Positions 7,650 through 16,576 of a stretch of 49,088 nt of DNA are shown here, piece after piece. Numbering within the stretch: position 1 is the stretch's first letter; each line of letters opens with the position of its first letter. The notes under the pieces are model-generated. The model saw only the letters and a program-made list of their open reading frames with translations, was not told where the DNA came from and ran no database searches. Source of the DNA: Lachnospiraceae bacterium (GTDB taxonomy: Bacteria > Bacillota > Clostridia > Lachnospirales > Lachnospiraceae); assembly GCA_029338875.1 (NCBI GenBank), contig JAQYBF010000026.1, positions 1 through 49,088 on the forward strand, written 5' to 3'. The position numbers were made by a program, and so were the translations under genes.

Positions 7650-8468
7650 ATGAAAAACATTTTAAAGCGTCTCGTTGTCGCCGGCCTGACAGCCGTCATG
7701 GTCCTGTCCCTGGCAGCCTGCGGATCCTCATCCTCAGGCAGCTCATCCAAAAAAAGCTCCGCAAAGAGTGCCGTAGCAGCCATCAAGAAATCAGGAACTC
7801 TTACCATGTGTACCAATGCCGAGTTTGCACCTTTCGAGTACAAGGATGGAAACGACATCAAGGGAATCGATGTTGAGATTTCCCAGGCAGTTGCAGATGA
7901 CCTGGGTGTAAAGCTGAAGATTTCCGATATTGCATTTGATTCCCTGATTCCCTCCCTTCAGGCCGGAAAAGCCGATATGGCCGCTGCCGGAATGACCGTT
8001 ACGGAGGACCGGAAGAAGAACGTTGATTTCTCGGATACCTACTTTGATGCATCTCAGGCCATCATTGTTCCAAAGGACAGCGCTATAAAGACTCGAACCG
8101 ATCTGAATGACAAGATCGTCGGCGTGCAGACCGGTACCACAGGTGATACCTACTGCACCAATCAGGACGGCAGCTCCGATATCAAAGTAAAGGAAGTCAG
8201 ACGTTACAATAAGGGAATGGATGCTGTCGCAGACCTGATTTCCGGAAGAATTGAAGCCGTTGTCATCGATAACTACCCGGCCCAGAAGCTTGTAGACCAG
8301 AATTCCGATAAGATCACTCTTCTCTCTGATTCACTGACAAGCGAATCCTATGCGATTGCCTGCCCCAAGGGATCTGACCTGACAGATGAGATCAATAAGG
8401 TTCTGAAGGATCTCAAGGATTCCGGCGAGCTTCAGAAGATTATGGATAAATATATCAGCGTCGACTAA
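7650..8468 (+). CDS. Amino-acid ABC transporter substrate-binding lipoprotein
   Basis: This is a 272-residue extracytoplasmic binding protein. Residues 1-23 form a lipoprotein signal peptide ending in the lipobox LSLAAC, so C24 would be lipidated. A Ser/Lys-rich linker follows to about residue 50. The SBP_bac_3 domain then starts at LTMCTNAEFAPFEYKDG and contains GIDVEISQAVADDLGV, DMAAAGMTVTEDRKK and VGVQTGTTGD, typical of polar amino-acid binders (glutamine, histidine, arginine and cystine group). The next two genes are the permease and the ATPase, so the importer is complete. The adjacent amidinohydrolase operon and PucR suggest arginine or a related amino acid as ligand, which is inference. 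Confidence 0.93.
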   Translation: MKNILKRLVVAGLTAVMVLSLAACGSSSSGSSSKKSSAKSAVAAIKKSGTLTMCTNAEFAPFEYKDGNDIKGIDVEISQAVADDLGVKLKISDIAFDSLIPSLQAGKADMAAAGMTVTEDRKKNVDFSDTYFDASQAIIVPKDSAIKTRTDLNDKIVGVQTGTTGDTYCTNQDGSSDIKVKEVRRYNKGMDAVADLISGRIEAVVIDNYPAQKLVDQNSDKITLLSDSLTSESYAIACPKGSDLTDEINKVLKDLKDSGELQKIMDKYISVD

Positions 8469-8499
8469 ATCCCGCTGACAATGAACTGGAGGGCAGCAG

Positions 8500-9207
8500 A
8501 TGTCTTTGGCAGAGCATTTATTTCAGGACTTCATTGCCCAGAAGAGATACATGTATCTCGTTGAGGGCTTGAAAAACACTTTGATCATTACGGCAGGAGC
8601 CTTGGTTCTCGGAATCATTCTGGGTGTGATCGCTGCGATCATACGTGTGCAGCACCAGAATAAAAAGACGGGTTCGGAAAAAGTCGGACCCATCCTTTTC
8701 CTGGCAAATCTGATCGTAAATCTGTATCTGACTGTAATACGAGGTACACCGACGATTGTACAGCTGATGATCCTTACCTTTGCAATCTGGAAATCCGGCC
8801 AGCCGATCCAGGTTGCGATCGTGGCATTCGGCATCAACTCAGGAGCCTATGTCGCCGAGATTATCCGTTCCGGCATACAGTCCGTAGATTCCGGTCAGAC
8901 GGAAGCCGGCAGGTCTCTGGGCCTGAGCGCCAGAATGACTCTTCAGAAAATTGTTCTGCCGCAGGCCTTTAAGAATGTGGCTCCTGCCATATTTAATGAG
9001 TTCATTTCGCTGGTCAAGGAGACATCTGTTGCCGGATATGTCGGTATTCAGGATCTGACCAAGGGCGGCGATATTATCCGTTCCCAGACCTATGACGCTT
9101 TCCCGCCCCTTCTTGCGGTAGCGCTCATCTATCTGGTCATCGTCATCGGTCTGACACAGATCCTCGGCCTGCTTGAAAGGAGGATGGCTCGAAGTGATAT
9201 CCGTTAA
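8500..9207 (+). CDS. Amino-acid ABC transporter permease (HisM/GlnP type)
   Basis: This is a 235-residue inner-membrane permease of the polar amino-acid family. It has about five membrane segments, starting at [20 protein letters not shown]. The cytoplasmic EAA loop, [20 protein letters not shown], contacts the ATPase. [12 protein letters not shown] is the usual family motif before the third segment. The gene follows the binding protein after 31 bp with a GGAGG Shine-Dalgarno site and overlaps the start of the ATPase gene by 14 bp, so the three proteins are made together. Confidence 0.93.
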   Translation: MSLAEHLFQDFIAQKRYMYLVEGLKNTLIITAGALVLGIILGVIAAIIRVQHQNKKTGSEKVGPILFLANLIVNLYLTVIRGTPTIVQLMILTFAIWKSGQPIQVAIVAFGINSGAYVAEIIRSGIQSVDSGQTEAGRSLGLSARMTLQKIVLPQAFKNVAPAIFNEFISLVKETSVAGYVGIQDLTKGGDIIRSQTYDAFPPLLAVALIYLVIVIGLTQILGLLERRMARSDIR

Positions 9208-9928
9208 AAATCTCCATAAATCATTTCACACACTGAAAGGCAGAGTAGAAATCCTGAAAGGGATCGATCTGGATATAGAAGACGGAGAGAAGGTCGTAAT
9301 TATCGGGCCTTCCGGCTCCGGCAAATCCACCTTTCTCCGCTGCCTGAATCTCCTGGAAAAGCCGACCGAAGGACAGATCATTTTCGATGGGGAGGATATT
9401 ACATCTTCGGATGTAAATATAGACCAGGTCCGTTCGAGGATGGGTATGGTCTTCCAGCATTTCAACCTCTTCCCCCATATGACCGTACGGGAGAACATTA
9501 CACTGGCACCGGTTCTTCTGAAGCTGAAGTCTCAGGAGGAGGCCAACGAGGAAGCCCTGGCCCTGCTTGACCGGGTCGGTCTCAAGGATAAGGCGGATGC
9601 CTATCCTTCTTCCCTCTCTGGAGGTCAGGCCCAGCGTATCGCAATCGTAAGATCTCTTGCCATGCATCCTTCCATGATGCTCTTCGATGAACCCACATCT
9701 GCACTCGACCCGGAGATGGTCGGTGAGGTTCTGTCCGTCATGAAGGAGCTTGCAGAAGAAGGCATGACCATGGCTGTCGTTACCCATGAGATGCGCTTTG
9801 CAAGAGATGTCGCATCACGGGTCTTATTTCTCGACGAGGGGAGGATTCTCGAAGAAAATACACCTGACGAACTGTTCGACCATCCGAAGAATGAACGTAC
9901 CAGGCTGTTTCTATCGAAGGTTTTATAA
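9194..9928 (+). CDS. Amino-acid ABC transporter ATP-binding protein (GlnQ type)
   Basis: This is the ATPase of the importer. Walker A is GPSGSGKST, the Q-loop region [18 protein letters not shown], the signature LSGGQAQR and Walker [13 protein letters not shown], all intact, with the H-loop His in VVTHEM. The frame can be extended to a TTG at 9173, but AAAGGAGG at 9176-9183 lies ten bases before GTG at 9194, which gives the standard N-terminus [11 protein letters not shown]. The start lies inside the permease gene, indicating translational coupling. Confidence 0.93.
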   Translation: MISVKNLHKSFHTLKGRVEILKGIDLDIEDGEKVVIIGPSGSGKSTFLRCLNLLEKPTEGQIIFDGEDITSSDVNIDQVRSRMGMVFQHFNLFPHMTVRENITLAPVLLKLKSQEEANEEALALLDRVGLKDKADAYPSSLSGGQAQRIAIVRSLAMHPSMMLFDEPTSALDPEMVGEVLSVMKELAEEGMTMAVVTHEMRFARDVASRVLFLDEGRILEENTPDELFDHPKNERTRLFLSKVL

Positions 9929-9999
9929 TGATGTAATCTCCAGTCCAGCAATGAAGATTCCGTAAGAAAATCAGTTATACAAGCCAATCTGGAACAGCA

Positions 10000-10036
10000 A
10001 GACAGCCAGCATCATGAGATGCTGGCTGTCTGAATT
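10000..10036. terminator. Bidirectional terminator-like hairpin
   Basis: A perfect 14-bp stem (AGACAGCCAGCATC, loop ATGA) lies between the convergent ABC-transporter operon and the polysaccharide deacetylase gene. On the plus strand it is followed by TGAATTTTAC. It probably separates the two transcripts. Confidence 0.65.
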
Positions 10037-10073
10037 TTACAACTGATATGAAGTTAAAAGTATTCTCATTCTG

Positions 10074-11135
10074 TCAGTTATTGATATGCTGATGGGCGGG
10101 AAAGCTGTGAGGTGACAAGGCAAGGAATTTATAGCCGTTCTGTTCGCCCCAGGTCAGGAAGGTATCGATTGCATTCACGGTCGACTGCTTTACATCGTGG
10201 CAGAGCATCACGCAGGTATTCTTTCCGCTGCACTGGGTTTCTCCATTGGAGATCACAGATTCCGTTGTCGTTTTGGAGCCGCCATCTCCGCTGGAGACAT
10301 TCCAGTCGACATAGGTATAGCCATTTGCTTCTACCTGCTGGGTCAGCCGGGTCATAATTCCCTGATTAAAGCGGCTGACCGTATTGGAGCTTCCTCCCGG
10401 GAAGCGAACCAGTTCTGTCCGGTAGCCGGTCTCCTGTTCAATCACATTTTCCATATTATTGAAGTCTGTCCAATACTGATCCTCGCCTGAATAAATCAGC
10501 TTGTAATCGTGTGTATAGCTGTGCACTCCGATACTGTGGCCCTCTTCCGCCTCACGTTTCAGCATATCCTGATATTCCGGATACTGATGGGTGACGAAGA
10601 ATGTGACCTTGGCATTATGATTTTTCAGGATATCCAGCAGCTGACTGGTATAAGGTCCCGGGCCATCATCAAAGGTGAGATAGATGATCTTTTCCTTTCC
10701 CTCCAGAAGCGACGGATCGCTTTCCGGAAGAGGATCCTCCTTATTTCCAGTAGTCGCTCCCTTGGGACTTGCCCAGATATACTGCTTCTCTTCCGTTTTC
10801 GCGGATGTATCGGAGGAGTCCTTGGAATCGGATGAAGACTTTTTTGATGAAGATTTATCCGATGAAGACTTAGATGATGCCTTCGACGAAGTCTTGGATG
10901 AAGACTTGGCTTTTGAGGACTTCGCATCGGCCGACTTCTTTTTTGTCTCCTGAGTCACTGCAGCCGTCTGGGACTTAGCGGCAGAATTTCTCCTGACAGC
11001 ATGAACAATCGCTGCAATTCCGACCACAACGGCTGCGACAAAGACAGCCATAGCGATAATAAGAATGAGACGCTTTATCTTCAGTCTGCGAATACGCTCG
11101 TTTTTATCCAGGTGCCGTCTTACCTCATTATCCAT
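10074..11135 (-). CDS. Membrane-anchored polysaccharide deacetylase
   Basis: This is a 353-residue NodB-type deacetylase. A basic N-terminus and one membrane segment (LILIIAMAVFVAAVVVGIAA, about 24-48) anchor it. A low-complexity linker of Ser, Lys and Asp (about 55-120) then spans the wall. The catalytic domain carries TFDDGP (metal and base Asp pair), HSYTH (two metal His), RFPGGSS, and LCHD near the end. It would remove acetyl groups from peptidoglycan GlcNAc/MurNAc or another wall glycan, as lysozyme-resistance enzymes do. It is monocistronic with its own upstream region. The linker is encoded by repeated GATGAAGACTT-like stretches, so its length may vary between strains. Confidence 0.9.
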   Translation of the reverse strand: MDNEVRRHLDKNERIRRLKIKRLILIIAMAVFVAAVVVGIAAIVHAVRRNSAAKSQTAAVTQETKKKSADAKSSKAKSSSKTSSKASSKSSSDKSSSKKSSSDSKDSSDTSAKTEEKQYIWASPKGATTGNKEDPLPESDPSLLEGKEKIIYLTFDDGPGPYTSQLLDILKNHNAKVTFFVTHQYPEYQDMLKREAEEGHSIGVHSYTHDYKLIYSGEDQYWTDFNNMENVIEQETGYRTELVRFPGGSSNTVSRFNQGIMTRLTQQVEANGYTYVDWNVSSGDGGSKTTTESVISNGETQCSGKNTCVMLCHDVKQSTVNAIDTFLTWGEQNGYKFLALSPHSFPAHQHINN

Positions 11136-11264
11136 TTAATAAAATTTCCTCCATACCAATATTGATTGAATGCAGGCGCCGAATATTTGATATCTGCGGC
11201 GTGATTTCAGCCTGCTTCAATATAATAACACAGGAAGAGCCTAAAATACGGACCTAAAAGCACA

Positions 11265-11286
11265 TTAAGGTATTATTAAGGTATTA
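11265..11286. promoter_or_regulatory. Exact 11-bp tandem repeat, candidate response-regulator site
   Basis: TTAAGGTATTA occurs twice without a gap, about 130 bp upstream of the deacetylase start. Direct repeats with an 11-bp period are the typical binding pattern of OmpR/PhoB-family response regulators. A TATAAT-like sequence on the minus strand lies at about 11219-11226. Confidence 0.35.
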
Positions 11287-11337
11287 TTTTATATACTTGA
11301 GAAGCTTCACAAATAATATATTGCATGGGAATTTTTC

Positions 11338-11382
11338 TCAGATAATTATACCGTTCAGATGGTCCACCTCATGCTGAATGAT
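11338..11382 (-). pseudogene. 3' remnant of a peptide deformylase gene
   Basis: Directly after the marR stop codon, and in the same frame, the sequence encodes IIQHEVDHLNGIII and a stop. QHEVDHLNG is the metal-binding motif of peptide deformylase (family signature QHExDHLxG). Nothing of the first 130 or so residues is present, so this is a 14-codon tail of a lost def gene. A deletion joined it to the end of the marR gene. Confidence 0.75.
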
Positions 11383-11877
11383 TTAGCGTTCTCTGTTATA
11401 GGATGGCACATCCTTCATCTGCTCTTCCTGGATGATGGTCAGGGTATGATAGAAATCTTCGATCTCCTTCTCGCTCATCTTGCCTTCCACCTTGTCAAGC
11501 ACCCGGTCCACATAGGTGGAGCTGACGTTGTAATAGTCGAGATACTTCTGCGTAACCTGGAGATAGTACTCTCTCCGGTCCTGCTTGGACTGAATTTTCT
11601 GCAGATAGCCCTTGCGGATCAGACTGTTGACCTTATAGGCGGCATTGGGAGATGAGATCTGAATAAAATTTGCGAACTCATTGATGGTCGGATTCTTCAT
11701 GGCATAAATCACTTCCATGCAGAAGGTTTCCACCGTAGTAAGTGTCGCTTCCCGATTGTCAAAATTCCGGAAGATTTCCCGGTAAAAGTGCAGTTTAAAA
11801 TTTGTATACACTTCTGTAAAAAGGTCCTTTGTCTTCTTTACTTTTTCTTTCAGCGTATCCCCTGCAGAACTACTCAT
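11383..11877 (-). CDS. MarR-family regulator, FabT-like by position
   Basis: This is a 164-residue winged-helix protein of the MarR family. The DNA-binding part spans TINEFANFIQISSPNAAYKVNSLIRKGYL (recognition helix near residue 75) and the wing QSKQDRREYYLQVT. It is the last gene of the fatty-acid synthesis operon, 61 bp after fabZ. In streptococci and several Clostridia a MarR-type protein (FabT/FabR) represses such operons; here the gene is at the 3' end instead of the 5' end. A 12-bp perfect palindrome just downstream of the operon promoter (21873-21884) is a possible target. The regulatory role is inferred from position. Confidence 0.85.
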   Translation of the reverse strand: MSSSAGDTLKEKVKKTKDLFTEVYTNFKLHFYREIFRNFDNREATLTTVETFCMEVIYAMKNPTINEFANFIQISSPNAAYKVNSLIRKGYLQKIQSKQDRREYYLQVTQKYLDYYNVSSTYVDRVLDKVEGKMSEKEIEDFYHTLTIIQEEQMKDVPSYNRER

Positions 11878-11938
11878 AAGCGCCTCCCGGACTGCAAAAT
11901 ATATAGAAATAGTAGCACATCCGGATATCTATCGCAAT

Positions 11939-12397
11939 TTATCCCTGAGTCTTCGGATCTGCAGCTTTGGGGTCTGTAATCGCAAAGGAGAGTTCTGCTG
12001 TCACGGCTGTTTTTCCATCTACTGTGGCCACTGCTTTTCCGAAGCCGAGCGGACCTTTTCTGTCAAAGATCTCACAGTGCATATGGATCACATCTCCGGG
12101 GATAACCGGCTTGCGGAAACGCGCCTTTCGGACCCCGCCGAAGAGGACGAGTTTACCCTTATTCTCCTCTTCCGTAAGCAGGGCAACCGCACCGGTCTGG
12201 GCCAGCGCTTCCAGAATCAGAACGCCCGGCATGACCGACTGGACCGGGAAATGACCGCAGAACTGCATCTCATTCACGGAGACACATTTGATTCCGTCCG
12301 CATATTTTCCCGGCTCACAGTCTGTAATCCGGTCTACCATGAGAAAGGGATAGCGGTGGGGAAGGATCTTTTTGATTTCATCTGAATTAAACTGCAT
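11939..12397 (-). CDS. fabZ: 3-hydroxyacyl-ACP dehydratase FabZ
   Basis: This is a 152-residue hot-dog-fold dehydratase of type II fatty-acid synthesis that converts 3-hydroxyacyl-ACP into trans-2-enoyl-ACP. It shows HRYPFLMVDRI near residue 14 and the catalytic pair H49 (GHFPVQSVMPG) and E63 (LILEALAQTG). It follows fabF by 33 bp. No fabA, fabM or fabN gene is visible in the operon, so how double bonds are introduced is not explained by this window. Confidence 0.95.
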   Translation of the reverse strand: MQFNSDEIKKILPHRYPFLMVDRITDCEPGKYADGIKCVSVNEMQFCGHFPVQSVMPGVLILEALAQTGAVALLTEEENKGKLVLFGGVRKARFRKPVIPGDVIHMHCEIFDRKGPLGFGKAVATVDGKTAVTAELSFAITDPKAADPKTQG

Positions 12398-12430
12398 GAT
12401 TTTCTGCCTTTATTAAATACGAGAGTTATT

Positions 12431-13663
12431 TTATGCCTTTTTAAATACCAGGGTGGCATTGTGTCCTCCGAATCCGAAGGAATTGGAAAGAGCATAGCGG
12501 ATCTGATGGGAATAGCCTTTTCCCGGAACGACATCCAGGTCACACTCCGGATCCGGCACCTGATAATTCACGGTCGGAGGAAGGAAATCATTCTGAACGG
12601 CTTCGGCTGTAATCACGGCTTCCACTGCGGCGCTGGCTCCGAGCAGATGTCCGGTCATGGACTTGGTGGAGCTGACCCGAATCCGCTTTGTATCCTCTCC
12701 GAAGATCCGGCGGATGGCTGCTGTTTCGCAGGAATCATTCATCTTCGTGGAAGTACCGTGGGCATTGATATAATCAACATCCGCCGGCGTAATCTCGGCA
12801 TCCTCCATGGACAGTCTCATACACTGCTCCGCTCCGGTTCCATCCGGCGAAGGTGCCGTGATATGGTAGGCATCGCAGTTGGCCCCATATCCGACGATCT
12901 CTGCATAGATATGAGCCCCGCGCTTTCTGGCATGTTCATATTCCTCCAGGATCAGTGCACCGGCTCCTTCTCCCATGACAAAGCCACTTCGCTCTGCATC
13001 AAAGGGGATGGAGGCACGATTCGGATCTGTGGCACTTGTCATGGCCTTCAGAGAAGTAAAGCCTCCGATACAAAGGGGAGTGATGGCCGCTTCGGATCCT
13101 CCTGCCACCATGACATCACCGTAGCCGTCACAGATATGGCGGAAGGAATCTCCGATCGCATTTGCCGCACTCGCACAGGCCGTGACGATGGAAGTACACA
13201 TGCCGTGAAGGCCGTATGCGATGGCGATCTGGCCGGCAGCCATATTGGCAATGGACATGGGGATAAAATGGGGAGACACACGGTCATAGCCCTTCTCCAT
13301 GCCTCTGACCTTCTCCTTTTCAATGGTACTGATGCCGCCGATTCCGCTCGACATGATGACGCCCCAGCGGTCTCTGGACTCATCGAGTTCCTGAAGACCG
13401 GAATCCGTCATGGCCTGCCTGGCTGCCACCATGGCAAACTGGGTGTAGCGGTCCATCTTCCGGCTTTCCCGCTTATCAAGGTAGTCATCCAGAGCAAGGT
13501 CCCTGACCTCGCCCGCAAGCTTTACCTTCTGGTCTGCCGGATCATAGTGGGTGATGGGTCCGATTCCGCATCTGCCCTCCGTCACGCTCTTCCAGACTTC
13601 TTCCTTATCATTGCCGATCGGGCATACAATTCCGAGACCGGTGATCACAACTCTCCGTTTCAT
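12431..13663 (-). CDS. fabF: 3-oxoacyl-ACP synthase II FabF
   Basis: This is a 410-residue elongating condensing enzyme. The Cys-His-His triad is C163 (TACASAANAIGD), H302 (NAHGTSTKMND) and H339 (KSMTGHLLGASAAVEA), and GFGGHNATL closes the C-terminus. It condenses malonyl-ACP with acyl-ACP during elongation. It lies between fabG (81 bp upstream) and fabZ in the operon. Start and length match the family. Confidence 0.96.
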   Translation of the reverse strand: MKRRVVITGLGIVCPIGNDKEEVWKSVTEGRCGIGPITHYDPADQKVKLAGEVRDLALDDYLDKRESRKMDRYTQFAMVAARQAMTDSGLQELDESRDRWGVIMSSGIGGISTIEKEKVRGMEKGYDRVSPHFIPMSIANMAAGQIAIAYGLHGMCTSIVTACASAANAIGDSFRHICDGYGDVMVAGGSEAAITPLCIGGFTSLKAMTSATDPNRASIPFDAERSGFVMGEGAGALILEEYEHARKRGAHIYAEIVGYGANCDAYHITAPSPDGTGAEQCMRLSMEDAEITPADVDYINAHGTSTKMNDSCETAAIRRIFGEDTKRIRVSSTKSMTGHLLGASAAVEAVITAEAVQNDFLPPTVNYQVPDPECDLDVVPGKGYSHQIRYALSNSFGFGGHNATLVFKKA

Positions 13664-13744
13664 GATTTTCTCCTATCCCTGATTTCTCAGTCTGTAATAC
13701 ATAGTGAAACCGCTTATCGCACCGATATGAGAATGGCTGGTTTC

Positions 13745-14488
13745 TCAGCATCCCATGCCGCCGTCTGCTCCAATCACCTGACCGGTAATATAGGAAGCTT
13801 CCTCCGATGCCAGAAAGGCCACCAGTGCGGCCACCTCTTCCGGCTTTCCGGCCCGTCCCATGGGGATTCCGGCGATCATGGCTTTCTTGGCCGGATCCGG
13901 CAGAGCCTTTGTCATCTCCGTATGGATCATGCCCGGTGCCACCGCGTTTACAGTGATGTTCCTGAGGGCCAGCTCCTTGGCCAGGGATTTCGTCATTCCG
14001 ATAATCCCGGCCTTGCTGGCCGCATAATTGACCTGGCCTGCATTTCCATGAATGCCCACAATGCTTGAGATACTGACGATCCTGCCGTATCTCTGCTTCA
14101 GCATGATCCGCGAGGCCTTTTTCATGCAGTAAAAGGTCCCGTAGAGATTGACGCGGAGGACACGGTCGAAATCCTCCTCCTTCATCATGAGAAGGAGATT
14201 GTCCTTTGTCATTCCGGCGTTGTTGACCAGGATATCGATCCTTCCGGTCAAATTTAGACCGTCGTGGAAGGTCCGGTCACAGTCTCCGCTGTCCGATACA
14301 TCGGCCCGGACTAGAAGGGTCTTTACGCCGCATGCCCGGCAGAGAGCTTCCGTCTCCTTCGCTGCCTCTTCATTATGGGAATAATGGATAATGACATTGA
14401 TTCCCTTTTCGGCAAGGGCCCTGCAGACGGCTCTTCCGATCCCGCCGCTTGCTCCGGTGACAAGTGCTGTCCGATTCTCTGCATTCAT
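13745..14488 (-). CDS. fabG: 3-oxoacyl-ACP reductase FabG
   Basis: This is a 247-residue short-chain dehydrogenase that uses NADPH to reduce 3-oxoacyl-ACP. It has the nucleotide motif TGASGGIGRA (11-20), NNAG at 89-92, the catalytic Ser in IVSISS, Y155 and K159 in NYAASKAG, and the C-terminal VTGQ-type ending YITGQVIGADGGMGC. It sits between fabD and fabF, 84 bp after fabD, with an AAGGAGA Shine-Dalgarno site. Confidence 0.95.
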   Translation of the reverse strand: MNAENRTALVTGASGGIGRAVCRALAEKGINVIIHYSHNEEAAKETEALCRACGVKTLLVRADVSDSGDCDRTFHDGLNLTGRIDILVNNAGMTKDNLLLMMKEEDFDRVLRVNLYGTFYCMKKASRIMLKQRYGRIVSISSIVGIHGNAGQVNYAASKAGIIGMTKSLAKELALRNITVNAVAPGMIHTEMTKALPDPAKKAMIAGIPMGRAGKPEEVAALVAFLASEEASYITGQVIGADGGMGC

Positions 14489-14572
14489 AGCCTTCTCCTT
14501 TGCACAATTCTGTCAGTAAACCAGACACAAGGCATGCTTCCGCCCGGATACTTACCTCTGACACTCTGCTCA

Positions 14573-15574
14573 TCAATTCTGCTCTTCAAGGAATGAAGGA
14601 AGGCCCGAAAGGTCCTCCGCCCGATCCAATGAGAGGACCTCCATTCCCTTAACGGTTCTCTTCACAAATCCGGCCAGGACATGGCCCGGTCCGATTTCTA
14701 TAACCTTCTCGACACCGGCTTCCTTCAGCCATTCGATTGTCTGCGCCATACGGACACTTGACATGACCTGTTTTTCCAGAAGGCCGGCAATGGTCTTTCC
14801 ATCCGCTTCGGTATAAAAGGACGGATCCTTCGACCCATCCTCAATGCATCTGCCCTCTTCATCGGACGGTCCTCCCAGCACATTGAAAAGGACCGGAATC
14901 TCCATCTTCCCGAAAGTAATATTTCCGAACAGATCATGAAGTTCCTTGGAAGCCGGCGCCATCAGGGATGTGTGGAAGGCTGAGCTGACCTTAAGCTCCA
15001 TGCATCTTCTTGCGCCCTCCTCTTTTGCGATCTCTTCCGCCCGGCTAACCGCATCGGAAAGGCCGGAAATAACATTCTGTCCTTTTGCATTGTAATTGGA
15101 GACTTCCACGAGACTTCCGGTCTCCTCTGCCGCCTTCTTTGCGATCTCCGCTGTCTGATCCGCAGAGAGGCCGAGGATGGCGCACATTTTCGTATGCAGT
15201 CCCTGTCCGGCCCGCTCCATGGCGCGGCCACGGAAGGCCGTAAGCCGGATCAGTTCCTCCGTGGAGAAGACGCCCGCAGCATGCAAGGCGCTGTACTCGC
15301 CCAGACTCAGACCCGCCACATAATCCGGCCGGATTCCCTCTTTCGAAAGAATCGCTGTCATACCCGCGGCAAAGGCCGCGAGACAGGGCTGGGTGAAAGC
15401 GGTCTGAGACAGAGTCTCTGCCGGTCCCTCGAACATCAATTTCTTCAGATCAAAATCGACTGCCTGATCAGCCAGATCGATCTCTTTGGCAAAGGCAGGA
15501 AATGCTTCATACAGATCTCTGCCCATGCCGGCATATTGGCTTCCCTGTCCGGCATATAAAAAGGCTGTTTTCAT
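14573..15574 (-). CDS. fabD: Malonyl-CoA:ACP transacylase FabD
   Basis: This is a 333-residue transacylase that loads malonate onto ACP. AGQGSQ is at 8-13 and the nucleophile elbow GLSLGEYSAL gives S90, followed by the AFRGRAMERA arginine motif. The frame extends to 15601, but ATG at 15574 gives the family N-terminus MKTAFLYAGQGSQ and has AGGGAGA upstream, so I take that start. It follows fabK by 23 bp. Confidence 0.95.
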   Translation of the reverse strand: MKTAFLYAGQGSQYAGMGRDLYEAFPAFAKEIDLADQAVDFDLKKLMFEGPAETLSQTAFTQPCLAAFAAGMTAILSKEGIRPDYVAGLSLGEYSALHAAGVFSTEELIRLTAFRGRAMERAGQGLHTKMCAILGLSADQTAEIAKKAAEETGSLVEVSNYNAKGQNVISGLSDAVSRAEEIAKEEGARRCMELKVSSAFHTSLMAPASKELHDLFGNITFGKMEIPVLFNVLGGPSDEEGRCIEDGSKDPSFYTEADGKTIAGLLEKQVMSSVRMAQTIEWLKEAGVEKVIEIGPGHVLAGFVKRTVKGMEVLSLDRAEDLSGLPSFLEEQN

Positions 15575-15597
15575 AACTGACTTTCTCCCTTCTTGTA

Positions 15598-16536
15598 TCA
15601 CATATTCTGGAGACTGCAGATCGTCTTCTCTGCACCCTGCATCATAGATTCGAAAATTTCTGCAGCAGGACGTATCTCCTTCAATTGCCCGCAGTCCTGT
15701 CCTGCCATCAGAGATCCTTCCGTGGTATTGCCGTCAAAGACTGCTTTTCTGAGAGATCCAAGAGTGAACTTTTCCAGTTCCATCCGGTCGGCTCCCTCTT
15801 TTTCCTTTCGGATATACTGGCGGGCCATCTTGTTCTTCAGAATTCGGGTCGGCGAATTCACGGTCCGGCCTGTAACCACGGTTGCATTGTCTCCGGCCTT
15901 CAGAAGAGCTTCCTTGTAATTCTCATGAATCGGGCATTCCCGGCTGACCAGAAGACAGGTTCCGATCTGAGCGCCGCAGGCACCGAGAGCAAAGGCCGCC
16001 GCCAGCTGCCTGCCGTCTGCTATGCCTCCGGCGGCAATGACCGGCAGTTCTTCGGGAAGCGCGTCCCGCATCTGGGGAACCAGCGTCATGGTCGTCATTT
16101 CACCGACATGGCCGCCGCTCTCCGTTCCCTCTGCGATGATTCCGTCGACTCCGTCCCGAACCAGGCGAAGCGACAAAAGAACACTCGCAGACACCGGAAA
16201 GACCAGGCTTCCGCTTTCCTTCCATTTGGAGATGTATTTTCCGGGATTTCCGGCGCCCGTCGTAATCACGGGAACTCTCTCCCTTGCAAGGAGATCCGCC
16301 ATCTGATCCGTATCCGGATTCATCAGCATGAGGTTGACGCCGAAGGGCTTATCCGTAAGAGACCGACAGATATGGATATTCTCCTCGAGCTTTTCCACGG
16401 TCATTCCGCCGGAGCCGATGATTCCGAGAGCTCCTGCGTTCGAGCATGCCGCAGCAAATTCGCCCGTGGCGATATTGGCCATGCCTCCCTGAATCAGGGG
16501 ATATTTTGTTCCTAAGATCTCGTTCAGAAGTTTCAT
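15598..16536 (-). CDS. fabK: Enoyl-ACP reductase II FabK
   Basis: This is a 312-residue FMN enzyme of the nitronate monooxygenase/FabK fold that performs the last reduction of each elongation cycle. It has YPLIQGGMANIA at the N-terminus, EGTESGGHVGEMTTM near residue 137, VIAAGGIADGRQLAAAFALG near 165 and the conserved phosphate loop that follows. FabK replaces the NADH enzyme FabI and is naturally resistant to triclosan in known cases. No fabI is present in the window. It lies 40 bp after fabH. Confidence 0.95.
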   Translation of the reverse strand: MKLLNEILGTKYPLIQGGMANIATGEFAAACSNAGALGIIGSGGMTVEKLEENIHICRSLTDKPFGVNLMLMNPDTDQMADLLARERVPVITTGAGNPGKYISKWKESGSLVFPVSASVLLSLRLVRDGVDGIIAEGTESGGHVGEMTTMTLVPQMRDALPEELPVIAAGGIADGRQLAAAFALGACGAQIGTCLLVSRECPIHENYKEALLKAGDNATVVTGRTVNSPTRILKNKMARQYIRKEKEGADRMELEKFTLGSLRKAVFDGNTTEGSLMAGQDCGQLKEIRPAAEIFESMMQGAEKTICSLQNM

Positions 16537-16576
16537 CTTCTTTTGCCTCTCCTTCTATCTTCAAGGCCTTCCAGCC

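Noticed and set aside
12461-14068. 535-codon plus-strand frame opposite fabF and fabG
   Set aside because: Both minus-strand genes have complete catalytic motifs, and the plus frame has no recognisable domain or start signal.
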